64,000 nucleotides of DNA from Pyropia yezoensis (taxonomy: Eukaryota > Rhodophyta > Bangiophyceae > Bangiales > Bangiaceae): positions 7,952,545-8,016,544 of the forward strand of contig CM020620.1 in NCBI GenBank assembly GCA_009829735.1, read 5' to 3'. Made by a program: the position numbers and the translations under genes. Position 1 is the stretch's first letter, and each line of letters begins with the position of its first letter. Positions 45,849-55,123 of the stretch are shown piece by piece. Below the pieces are notes generated by a model, which saw only the letters and a list, made by a program, of their open reading frames with translations, was not told where the DNA came from and did no database searches.

Positions 45849-46456
45849 TTACTCGTCCTCGAAGGGTGAGTTCGTCCCCGGGCGCGGGTACTGCACAAGT
45901 CAAACAAACACAGGTCGAAGGCCCATACGATCCCAAGAACAGACCAGGAGACACACGGCAGTCGAGGTTAGCAACCAGCACCCTCCGAGCACACCGACTC
46001 ATTTGTGAGGTGGTGCGACCAGGCACCCACTACTGAAGACAGACGAACGGTCGCCCCCAACAAACACCCACCACACGTACCGTGTCGCCATCGTTGCGGA
46101 TCTTCTTCGAAATAGCCAGCATGCCAACAAAGAACCCGCCCAGGCACAGGTACAGGATGACCAGGGCGCCCGTCGTGGTCACTGTAACAGCAGTCCATAC
46201 GACGAAATCAACAATGACCCAAGGTTCGCATCCAGCACGGAAACAAGTCGTAGACAAGTCAGACACAGTCACACCACGATCCTAACGTGCCAAGCGCCGC
46301 TCTACGGAAGGCGACCTTCGAGAACCCACCACCAATCCCACGCAAGCCCACAGCCCTCCGTCACGTACCCCACTCAAAGCCGGTCAGGCCGAAGACCATC
46401 AGCTTGTTGTCCGTGGCGCGGCGCTGGATCGGGTTGGGGGGCATAGACAGCTTCAT
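45849..46456 (-). CDS. Small single-pass membrane protein, 76 residues, three exons
   Basis: Exons 46456-46369, 46181-46081 and 45890-45849 on the minus strand. The ATG is in good context (TCACCATGAAG). Both introns have GTACGTG at the 5' end and pyrimidine tract plus CAG at the 3' end (TGCTGTTACAG, GACTTGTGCAG). Phases fit exactly: 88 bases, 101 bases, then 13 codons and TAA. The product starts MKLSMPPNPIQRRATDNKLM, continues VFGLTGFEWV, and has one hydrophobic helix (TTTGALVILYLCLGGFFVGM) followed by LAISKKIRNDGDT. It ends YPRPGTNSPFEDE. An N-terminal cytoplasmic segment, one span and a short charged tail are visible. No family recognised; it faintly recalls the membrane segment of Na/K-ATPase beta subunits, which I do not claim. 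A further 5' exon is possible. Confidence 0.7.
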
Positions 46457-48095
46457 GGTGACGGAAGGTGGGGGATTCTGCAAGCAGAGGCTTATCGTCA
46501 GCAGCTGTAGGATAGCGGGACAGGGACAGAAAGAAATGGCTGGGTCGACGCAGGCCGCGCGCGCCGGTGTTGGGCATGCGGGCGGTCAACGGCGGAGGCG
46601 AGGTCGTCTCTTGAATGCGGAGCCCTCTCGCACTGGCCCAATCACCCCAACCCCCCCCCCCCCCGGAAACCGTCAGTTCGAAGGGGCCCCCGCGTGCGGC
46701 CCGTTGGCACGTCCCCCCCGCACAGTCACCAAGAGGAGGGTGCCCGACGCGCCCCACGACGTCCCTGGACTGGGTGCCCCCTAGCAGTCAATATGGAAGT
46801 GGCCAATGAGAACGCCGGCCGAGACGTCTCTTGTCTCGATGGCACACCAGGGCCACCAGCGGGGCCCCGAGCACCGACGTTGCGGTGACGGCTGGCGGAC
46901 TCGTGGCGCAACGGACGGCTGGTGGGCTGCAGCGGAGGCGGCGGCGGCGGCGGCGGCGGCGGGGACGGGCCCGACGCTTTCGGAGCGCGTCCCCAGTCCT
47001 CTTTTGCAGGGTGCACCCAGCAGCGTGGACCCCGCGATCCCCCGCGACGTCACTCATCGGGTGGCCCGCAGCGACTGAGCCTGCGCCATTGGTGGGTGGT
47101 CTTGCTGAACCCACCCGGAGCCGGCGTGTTCTGAGTGGCACTGTGAGGGTGTGTGGTGAAGTTGTGTGCGCGAGCAAAGACGGGCGACCAGGTGTCATCA
47201 GGGCCTCACCCAGCACCTCGACGTATTGCAGTACATGTCCAAGCCTACCTTTCCACCAGCGTACCGTCAAAATTCAGACAGAGACACAGTCAAGCTCATA
47301 AAATTACATGTTGATGATGTACAGTAGTTATAGTGATTCGAATAGTTCGGAACAGCAATATGTAAATGTAAGGAGAGCATCGAATGCATACCTATGTACC
47401 CTCATGGGCTGACGAGATGGGTCGTATCATTCAACGTGGGATAGAGCGGAGCACAGCGTGCGCCGCTATGCGGCGCACGTGTTGGACAATCGGGAGACGT
47501 CCTCTTCTCATCGGAGCGGGCGACGCCACACGGCTGACGCATTGGAATATGGGGAGACGTCCTCCTCTCAAATGCTTCCTGCCCTCTGTCGAGGCTGTCA
47601 TCTTCGCCGCCTCCCCGCCCTGTGCTCTGTATTTGCAACTGACCGTGCTGGGGGGAGCTTGTCTCATCATCAGGTCGCTGGTACGTACGCTGGACGGCGG
47701 CGCCTTCGTCGGGAAGGGCCGGCGGTGTTTCCCCTTATTTGTCGCCCGCAAGCTAGGTGTACAGCCGCTTACCGCACTGCCGCTGCAGCGGCGCTTACGT
47801 AGAGGCTGGTATAGCAGCGGGGGCTGCCCATGGCCTCAATGGAAAAAGGGGGGGGTGACGGGATCCGAGCCACCGACCAGCCGTCAGCCCAGCTTTCTTT
47901 CGCTACTGACTCCTCGCCGCCGCCCCTGCACCACTACTACTCCGCGGGTGAGGTGCTGATGAGCAGATTGACGCCACCCCCCCCTCCCGCCCCCTAGCTC
48001 GTCATCGGGATATGCTCGGCGTCGACCACCGTCCGCGGCGGGGGGGGCGTGGCCATTGGTCAGCCCTCCCCTGGGCGCCGCGGCCACCGCCCCTG
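46457..48095. other. Intergenic, no supported gene
   Basis: GC-rich to about 47130, then an AT-rich island (47290-47380) and moderately GC-rich sequence with a 60-base-spaced repeat (separate entry). An ATG frame at 47384-47959 (+) has no domain and is not claimed. Confidence 0.45.
47493..47564. repeat. Imperfect tandem repeat, 60-base period
   Basis: GGAGACGTCCTC occurs at 47493-47504 and again at 47553-47564, exactly 60 bases apart. Flanks are partly similar (GTTGGACAATC / ATTGGAATATG before, TTCTCA / CTCTCA after). Two units only. Confidence 0.5.
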
Positions 48096-48530
48096 TCACC
48101 ACCGCCCGACCCGGCCGCCGCCACGCGAGATAGCTGTGCGGGAGGAAGGGCGAGCGCGGCAGTGGCGGTGGCCACCCAATTGAATAGAGGCCAGAGCGCT
48201 CAGCACTGCAGCCAAGGAAGCCAGGACGAGCACCACGGCAGCTGCCCCCCACTGCCATTCGCTCTTCTCAACCACCATGTTCCTCCCACCACCACAATCT
48301 CCTCTGCCCCACCACCCACTCACACCTCTGCGACAGCCAGGTGGCATAAGTTCGTCTGCCGACTCGTCTGCCGACAGCCAGGGCAGGCCATTCACATGTG
48401 TACTCCCGCAGAATGACGACGGCACATAAGAATGACCGCGAGCAACCCGCACCGCCTTGACAGCTGCTCAATACGGCTGCTGCCCCCAAACTCACCCATT
48501 CCAGCTGGTCGTCCACGCTTCACCCAACAT
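48096..48530 (-). CDS. Candidate small spliced membrane protein gene
   Basis: A strong 5' splice site TGGAATGG|GTGAGTTTG ends an exon at 48496. A 168-base intron ends CTGGCTGTCGCAG at 48328. Downstream is an ATG at 48278 with MVVEKSEWQWGAAAVVLVLA and SLAAVLSALASIQLGG, a clear single hydrophobic helix. The frame stops at 48096. The first exon can be coding (ATG 48530, MLGEAWTTSWN, in phase) or untranslated. The C terminus after IQLGG is Arg-rich and may be altered by another intron. No family recognised. Confidence 0.35.
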
Positions 48531-49425
48531 GGGCCCTGCCGAACCCCGTACGAGTCGGTCTACTCCTCTCCGGGCATGAGCGCAGGATGATAGACGGGCT
48601 TCAAAGAGAGAGAATTTGTTCACGCACAACGGAGTGTGGCCGACAAGGTCAGGTGCTAGCCGTGCCGTCCAGCGCACTCGAATGCCCCAGCGGAAAGCCA
48701 AAGACCCACAAGAGCAGTCAGGTCTCGTTACTGCGCGCACGTGCGGTGGCAGCACCTCTCTGCGCAGCGCATACGCCATGCGCTTCACCACCATGTATTG
48801 CCGCCCACACGGGGCAACAATCATACAAAAAGCACGCGCATCCAACGGCCGGAGGCCACCGACCACACGGTCAACAAAAAGGGAAAAATGCAAAAAAAAA
48901 GATATGCAAAAAAACTGGGACGAGCCTCCCGCTCACCAGGCTCCAGCCCCCCGCGGGTTGCCATCGTCCACGACCACTGTCACGTCGGCGAGGCCACGTC
49001 GCTTCCGCTGGGAATCTAGGCGTGCAGGCGCAATCGGTGACCAGCAGGAAAGCGGACCTCGACGTCAAAAAAGCTCTCCGCCACGTCCATTGGCAGGTAG
49101 TAAACCGCAGGGCAGCCTACTCGCACGAAGAGTACCGACCCGCGCACAACTCGTTCGTGCGCCCACCAAAGAACCCTGCGAATCGAGAGCCTTACGCGGG
49201 CGCGGCTGCCGCCGCCACGCCAATGCCACTGACAGCTGATGAAGGGCGGCAAGGAACTAGGCCCAAGCGCCCTTGGCTGTCACTTGCAGTAGGAGCAAGG
49301 TATGCAAAACCGCTAGCCACAGACGCAAGTCGCCGGCACCCAGGGTTCGCATCCTTCCAGATGCTGCATGCCCCATGGAACTCCTGCTTCCCCCACGCAC
49401 CAGGCCTCACCAAATGTCAGCACCG
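48531..49425. other. Intergenic, possible unresolved exons on the minus strand
   Basis: 3' flank of the PDK gene. Minus-strand phrases VLFVRVGCPAVYYLPMDVAE with SFFDVEVRFPAG (49165-49030) and GLADVTVVVDDGNPRGAGAW (48995-48935) look protein-like but lie in different frames. A GTAAGG donor-like site is near 49197. I could not connect them into a gene. Confidence 0.3.
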
Positions 49426-51042
49426 TTAATCCGGCAGCACTTCCTCCTTGGTGCCCAGCTTGCTCAGATGCAGGTATGTGTCAGTTCCCCAGCCGTCCAT
49501 GCTCGTCAGGGTCAGTTCCCCACCAAAGAAGCGCGCGTACGCACGAGAGAGGGGCAGACCGTAGCCAAAGCCCGCAAGCACCTCTGGCCGCTGCGCGCCC
49601 TTCGATGCGTACTCATCTTCCATCTGGAATAGCGTCTCGGCGGGCACCGAAGCGGTCGTAAAGAAGTAGTTGAACACGCGGTCCACGTCGGAGCGGCGCA
49701 TACCGCCACCCTCGTCGCTGAGCTTGATCGTCACGTCCTCGGCTCCGTCGGCAATGATCATGTTGACCGCCGGCAGCACCGGAGAATCCACGTGGTTCTC
49801 TACTGTCGCCCGCACCGAGTTCTTGAGCAGCTCAAACATGATAAGGAACATGTGGCCGTCCAGGTAGGGTAGGGACAGCTCCGTGTTGCCCAAAATGTTA
49901 ATGTCGGGCGCCTCGCCAAGGTTGTGGTAGGCAATTTGTCGCACCGCCTCGGCCGCGTCGGCGGCAACCACTGCAGGCTGGCAGCTAGTGTTGATGATGC
50001 CTGCAAAGCCCGGCTTGGGTGCCACCATCGCTAGCTGGTGGGAAATCAGCACCCGGATGCCGATTCGTGACGAATAAAAGCTGTCAAGGAAGGCGGTCAC
50101 CAGCTGATCGTCCGCCGACACACCGCACTCGGCCTTGAGCTCGAGAATGCCCTGCGCAATCAGTCGTACAACATCGTCATGACGCGTGCGAACCATGCGG
50201 ATCACATCGTTGAGGCGGGGCACATCTGCTTCCTCAGATGGCCTCGCCTCTGACACTAGGTCCAAAAACGATTGCGCATACATCTCCTTGACCTTGATCA
50301 CCGAGGGCATCTTGCACAGGCGGTAAGGCAACGCGTCTAGCTCCAACACCCGCCGCGCCAAACGAACGGGCAACTCGCCGTGGAGCCACTGAGCAGAAAG
50401 GAGCTCATGGCCCGGCACGCGACTCGACGCAAACTCGTACAGATTTCGCAAAGTCAACGGAGTCTGCTCCAAACGTGCATACTGCTGCAGCTGCTCAGAC
50501 AGGGCGGCCGTCAGGCCACCGCCCGTCACCGCCGTCGGCCTCGATCGACTAGCGACAGAGAGCACTGAAGGAGAGGAGTCCCACCGGGCGCTGCGGCCGC
50601 GCGGCGGCTTCGCTGCCGCCCCTCCCGCCCCTCCCTCCTTGATGCTCGCTGCCGAACGCACCGCCGAGCCGCGCGAAGCCGCCGCCGACACGCCCCGCCC
50701 ACGTCGCAGAGATGAATGGCCGAGACGGCCGGCGGTGCCAGCAGCAGCGCTGCCGGCTGCGCCGCTACCACCACCAGTGTCACCGCCCGTCCCGCCGACG
50801 CGGCCTCCGGCTGCACCCGATGTCGCAACCGACGCCGCCGACCGGGCCGACCATCGGATTGCAGTGGACGGCGGTGGGGGGGACTCGGCGCGCGGTGTTG
50901 CTGCCACGCCGGGACGACGGCCACGCACTGCCGCCGCCGCCGCCGCCGATGCAGCTGCGCGAGCACCACCGGGGGCGGCTGACGTAGAGACAGCACGAAC
51001 ATGGGCAGCCACGACCGCGCGGGCCGTGGCGGAGGATAACAT
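49426..51042 (-). CDS. PDK: Mitochondrial pyruvate dehydrogenase kinase
   Basis: 538 residues, single exon, ATG at 51042. The first 160 residues are Ala/Arg/Ser/Gly-rich, as expected for a mitochondrial presequence plus a low-complexity extension. The four-helix regulatory domain follows (QYARLEQTPLTLRNLYEFAS, VPRLNDVIRMVRTRHDDVV, RIGIRVLISHQLAM). The GHKL ATPase domain has the N-box ELLKNSVRAT (residues 404-413), G1 box DEGGG (443-447), G2 box GFGYGLPLSRAYARFFGG and SMDGWGTDTYLHLSKLG. The C terminus resembles plant PDKs more than BCKDK. It phosphorylates the E1-alpha subunit and so inactivates the pyruvate dehydrogenase complex in the matrix. About twice the usual leader length; otherwise all key residues are present. 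Confidence 0.92.
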   Translation of the reverse strand: MLSSATARAVVAAHVRAVSTSAAPGGARAAASAAAAAAVRGRRPGVAATPRAESPPPPSTAIRWSARSAASVATSGAAGGRVGGTGGDTGGGSGAAGSAAAGTAGRLGHSSLRRGRGVSAAASRGSAVRSAASIKEGGAGGAAAKPPRGRSARWDSSPSVLSVASRSRPTAVTGGGLTAALSEQLQQYARLEQTPLTLRNLYEFASSRVPGHELLSAQWLHGELPVRLARRVLELDALPYRLCKMPSVIKVKEMYAQSFLDLVSEARPSEEADVPRLNDVIRMVRTRHDDVVRLIAQGILELKAECGVSADDQLVTAFLDSFYSSRIGIRVLISHQLAMVAPKPGFAGIINTSCQPAVVAADAAEAVRQIAYHNLGEAPDINILGNTELSLPYLDGHMFLIMFELLKNSVRATVENHVDSPVLPAVNMIIADGAEDVTIKLSDEGGGMRRSDVDRVFNYFFTTASVPAETLFQMEDEYASKGAQRPEVLAGFGYGLPLSRAYARFFGGELTLTSMDGWGTDTYLHLSKLGTKEEVLPD

Positions 51043-52711
51043 CTTCGGCTCTGAAGCCGGAGGGGGTTACGAGAGTGGTTACCCGTCGCCGTAGAGCGTA
51101 GAGAGGGAGACGCGCGTGGTGAGGAACGACAGTAGAAACTATGGGACGCCGGTGCTATAGCGATAGGAGCCGCAACTGGCAAGAGGGCGGCAACGACAAA
51201 ACGAAGGGTGAACAGCCGGCCGGGTACGTACGCCAGCAGCGCAGTCCACAACAGCGGCAGCGGCAGGGACAAGCGGAGGGAAGACGACAAGGTCGGATGG
51301 CAACGGATGCGGAGGGACCCGTAGCACGCGTGCGGGGGCCGGGGGAGGGCGGCGTAGGGATGCTGCTAGCCGCGGCAGGGTTGGCGTTGCGTCGATCCCA
51401 GTGGCGCCGCAGCGCTACGGTTTACCTGTGCGCGCAGCAGCACGTCGGTGACACACGCAGGCGCTGGGTTGGCGAGGTGGTCGGGACCAGTCTGGGGTGT
51501 GCGAACTGCTCCCACCTCACCCTAACCACGCTGGCAGCGCGACGCAGACACGGTTTCCCACCCGGGAGCGATGGTCTGGCATACCTCCCCCTCGTAGATG
51601 GGTCCTGTAGCAGGGGGGCCAACGCGCGCGGGAACGCTGTCCCCGGCGCGCTGCGCTGCAGGAAGCAACAATAAAAATCTCATCTCCCAGCTAAAATTTG
51701 ACCGTGGGGCCCGTAACCGGCCACACCTGCCACGCCTGCTGGCCGCTGAGTGGCTCAAGGCCGTGGCTCTCGCCCCCTGCCCTTTTCTGTGCGGCTGCAA
51801 GGCGAGGTTGCACCGGCGTGAACGAATCTGGGCAGAGGCTGGACCCCACCCGAGGGACACTGAAGACTTCTCATCGCGTGGCCCGCACAGCTGTGACAGC
51901 GCCAACTGCCGGAGACGCGAGACGCGTCGCTGAGGGCCAACCAGCTGGCTTGTTTTGGGCACGTGCAGGCCCATCAGACCCGAGGCGGTCCCTCCCCACC
52001 TCGAGAGGGGCCTGACCCCGCTTTTTGGTGCTGTCCCCGCTACTGTGGGTCCATCGTTTGCCCTGGCAGGCATCATTCAAACGAAGCGCCCCGGAAAAAC
52101 ATTGCGGCGGGGCCCTTCCCAGAGGAGGGGGGAGGCGAGTCGCGGCGGGTAAGAGCGAGGGGGTGGGCGACAATGGGGCAGTCCATCTCGGTGGCAGATT
52201 GGGAGCATCGCGCTGGCGGACCGCCGTGCGCGATGCGACACCGGCGGTTGGAGGACCAGCTTCCGCGGCAGGCGGTGCACGGACGGCGGAGGCGCACACG
52301 TATACATCGCGTCGCGTCACTGGCGTGAGCGCACCAGACGGCATCCGCCACCACCGCTTGTGCCGCCGGCCTTCCGGCGTCGCCCTGGCGGGGCCAGTGG
52401 GGTGGGGGGGGGGAGGCCTCGCCAGATGACGGCGGGCAGTGTTGGCGTCGTGGGAGTGGAGGTGGGGAGATGCAGTACATAAAGTCTGTGTAGGCACATG
52501 ATACGCTTGCGCATATTCAGAGCCGTAAAATAAAGCGCAAGGCGGTACCCACGCCCTCTCGGCCAGCTGGGAGCGATCATGGTTGCGCACTGCCGTGCCC
52601 ACCGCATATGCGCAGTGCCATGTCCACCGGGACAGCACAGCCACTGCAACCCCACAACCGCAGGTACATAGCAGCACCGCGCTCTCTCCCCCTCCCCGCC
52701 TTGCATCTGGG
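51043..52711. other. Intergenic between GCLC and PDK
   Basis: Both flanking genes are on the minus strand, so this holds the GCLC 3' end and the PDK promoter. An ATG frame 51141-51674 (+) starts 98 bases from the PDK start and ends at an AATAAA (51670). It has no domain and is not claimed as a gene, though a divergent transcript is possible. Confidence 0.4.
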
Positions 52712-55123
52712 CTATTGCCTGGGCGGCAGCCCGACAGCACCCCCATGGACTGCACCAACCGCGGGCCCCCCCGTGCCCGCCTCGGCCGCTGCCGCAATAT
52801 GATGCAGCGCCTTGTCCAGAAAGGAGCCAGGCACAGAGGAGCCGTGCAACACCGCTTCGCCCCCCGACAGCTCCCGCCGCATTTTGTTGAGGAGGTCCGC
52901 CGCAGCGCCCGCGTTTGCTGACCCCGCCAGCGACGCCTCGGATGGGTAGTAGTCGCCGAGAAGCTCGGGTGCTCGGGTATCGCCATTAACAATCGCGCGG
53001 AGGTGCTCCAGCAGGTCGTGGGTCATGTCTTCCGTCACCTGCGAGTCTTGCGCATACGTGGGGTGGGCCTCGAGGAAGCGGCGCATGTAGGTCGCAGTCG
53101 TCATTAGCCGCCCTGACGCGCGGTCACCCACAAAGTCCAGGTAGGCGGTCAAGCGGACACGTCGGTCGGCCGGGAGTGCCAACGAGGCGAGGTAGCCCTT
53201 AACGAGGGGGATAAGGCCGGGGAAGGTCTGGCCCGCAACAAAGCCCGCGTCCAAGGGCTTGCCGTTGAAGATTTCGTCAATGGTCATTGGCGACGCCGCG
53301 TCGGGGTCATCCTCGTCCTCGTCCGCACAGTAAGCCTCAAACGCTCCGTCATTCAGCGCAGCCTGATGCAGGTGCCCGCATGCGCACAGAAAGCTGCCCG
53401 CCGCGGTCGCGGATGCAAACTCACTGCCGCCATGGGCTACGCGCGAAGCGCCCGCCGCCGACACTCCCGACACAGCGGCGCCGGGGCGGATGGAGGAGGC
53501 GGTGCGCCGAAAGATGTTCTTCCGAAACGTAAACTGCCCGGCCCCTGCAGCGCCGCGCTCGTGGGCGGTCGCCATGTTCGCGTCCACGCACGACATGGGC
53601 ACGTATAGGTTCAGGTCAAAAGCAATGATGACCCGCGACAGCAGCACGATAAAGACCGAGAAGGCAGCGTTCTCAAAATCCGTCAGCTGCACGTCCATGG
53701 AGCGGAACTCCGTGCGCCACCCAATATCCGAGCCTAACGGGGGCGGCTTGAAGCGCACTGTGTTCCAGTTCGTACTTTGGATATTCTCAAAGTGCTCCGT
53801 CGTCGTTGTGTTGTCCACCTCGATGCGATCTGAGAATATGACCAGCGGCTCCCGCACGTACAGGTGTGCGACGTGCTCTGCAAGCCGTTCGTCAATGCCC
53901 TCGTCGACCAGCCGCGTGAACACCTTCTTGTTGAGCGCCACTGGGATGTCGTTGTATACCTCGGGCTTGAGGTCGACACGTGGGGAGATGTAGCAGTCAA
54001 TAGAGTCGTAACGAGACTTGGTTATGGCTCCACCCGCCCGCTCCGCAGGTGTCCGGTCGTCCACCGACGCGGCAATCACGTTCCACCGTACGTCCGCATC
54101 GGAGAGGAGGCCCCGCAGCACAGGGGTGGCAGCCGAGAGTGCCAACATCAGCGGTGCCATCACAGCAAGCTGGTCGTACAGGTGACGACTCTCGTCCATG
54201 TCCCGCGCCTGGAGGGTCACCTGCAAGCAGCCGAGGCCCATTCCGAACGCCATCGAGTCCATCGCAATGTAGTCCACCTCCGCGTCAGCTGCGTCCTCCA
54301 CCCGCACGTAGGCCGTGTCCTCCACACCAGCCACAGAGCTGGACGTAGCCGCAATGGGCGTCCCAGCAACCGCCGCCGCGGCGCCAATGGGGAGATGCGC
54401 CGACCCGTTGGCACCCGAGTTGGTTCCAGCAGCGGCCAGGGCAGCCAGGGACGGTGGCAGCAGGGGCAGCGTCGCGGGCGTGTGCTCGTCCCGGAATAGC
54501 GGCACGCGGATGTCGACCTTGGTGCCGCGCCGGAAGCGAATGTTGCGCGACAGAGTACGAAAACGAGGGTGTGGAGTGATAACATCATCTGAGGTGTAGA
54601 AGGACCGCGCGTACGGGCCATAAGGCTGCGTGGGAGGAACGGTACTGTCCTCGCAGCCAATTCGGGGAAAGGCGGTCAGGGTCATGACGGACTGACCGGG
54701 ACCGAGCAACGCCTCAACCTCCCGCCGCCGGAGAGCCATGTTTTGCTCCACCAGGTCCAGGTCCGCCGCATAGCAGCGGTACGGGGTGCCGGGTGTACCC
54801 TCAATCATCCAGTTGGCGTACTCGGGCCGCCATAGCACAGCCACCGTCGAGCCTGCGGGCTGCGAATGCTCCTCCTGGCTCAGAATCTCAAGAAGCTCCG
54901 CGGCCCGAAGCAGCAGGCGCGTCCGGCGGCCACTGGCGTCAGATGCAAGAAGTGTATACTCGATTTCGTCGCCCCACTTCAGCACATCATTCGTTCGCCC
55001 AACAGTGTTGCGGTAGACATGCAAGAACTGAGTGACGCCATCATCCTTGACCCGCTCACGGACGCCACCTTGGTCCTCGTCCGTCCATGACAGCGGCACA
55101 CCCGTCGCTTCGAGAAAGCCCAT
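52712..55123 (-). CDS. GCLC: Glutamate-cysteine ligase, catalytic subunit, animal/fungal type
   Basis: 803 residues, single exon. ATG 55123 gives MGFLEATGVPLSWTDED, which matches the start of the family (MG-L-G-PLSW). Conserved blocks: TQFLHVYRN, VLKWGDEIEYTLL, LWRPEYANWMIEGTPGTPY, ALLGPGQSVMTLTAFPRIGC, HPRFRTLSRNIRFRRGTKVD, MDSMAFGMGLGCLQVTLQA, NVIAASVDDRTPAERAGG, ITKSRYDSIDCYISP, DHFENIQST-like EHFENIQSTNWNTVRFKPPP, WRTEFRSMDVQLTDFENAAF. The enzyme makes gamma-glutamylcysteine, the first and limiting step of glutathione synthesis, in the cytosol. It is about 165 residues longer than the human enzyme (637) because of an Ala/Ser insertion near residue 225-280 and a longer C terminus. Plants use an unrelated bacterial-type GSH1, so this type is informative about lineage. 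Divergent from the DHH1 gene. Confidence 0.95.
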   Translation of the reverse strand: MGFLEATGVPLSWTDEDQGGVRERVKDDGVTQFLHVYRNTVGRTNDVLKWGDEIEYTLLASDASGRRTRLLLRAAELLEILSQEEHSQPAGSTVAVLWRPEYANWMIEGTPGTPYRCYAADLDLVEQNMALRRREVEALLGPGQSVMTLTAFPRIGCEDSTVPPTQPYGPYARSFYTSDDVITPHPRFRTLSRNIRFRRGTKVDIRVPLFRDEHTPATLPLLPPSLAALAAAGTNSGANGSAHLPIGAAAAVAGTPIAATSSSVAGVEDTAYVRVEDAADAEVDYIAMDSMAFGMGLGCLQVTLQARDMDESRHLYDQLAVMAPLMLALSAATPVLRGLLSDADVRWNVIAASVDDRTPAERAGGAITKSRYDSIDCYISPRVDLKPEVYNDIPVALNKKVFTRLVDEGIDERLAEHVAHLYVREPLVIFSDRIEVDNTTTTEHFENIQSTNWNTVRFKPPPLGSDIGWRTEFRSMDVQLTDFENAAFSVFIVLLSRVIIAFDLNLYVPMSCVDANMATAHERGAAGAGQFTFRKNIFRRTASSIRPGAAVSGVSAAGASRVAHGGSEFASATAAGSFLCACGHLHQAALNDGAFEAYCADEDEDDPDAASPMTIDEIFNGKPLDAGFVAGQTFPGLIPLVKGYLASLALPADRRVRLTAYLDFVGDRASGRLMTTATYMRRFLEAHPTYAQDSQVTEDMTHDLLEHLRAIVNGDTRAPELLGDYYPSEASLAGSANAGAAADLLNKMRRELSGGEAVLHGSSVPGSFLDKALHHIAAAAEAGTGGPAVGAVHGGAVGLPPRQ

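Noticed and set aside
47384-47959. ATG frame of 191 codons over the 60-base repeat
   Set aside because: The opposite strand is equally open and the composition gives no coding bias.
51141-51674. ATG frame divergent from PDK and ending at an AATAAA
   Set aside because: Amino-acid pattern is unstructured Arg/Gln/Gly without domain; not enough to call a gene.
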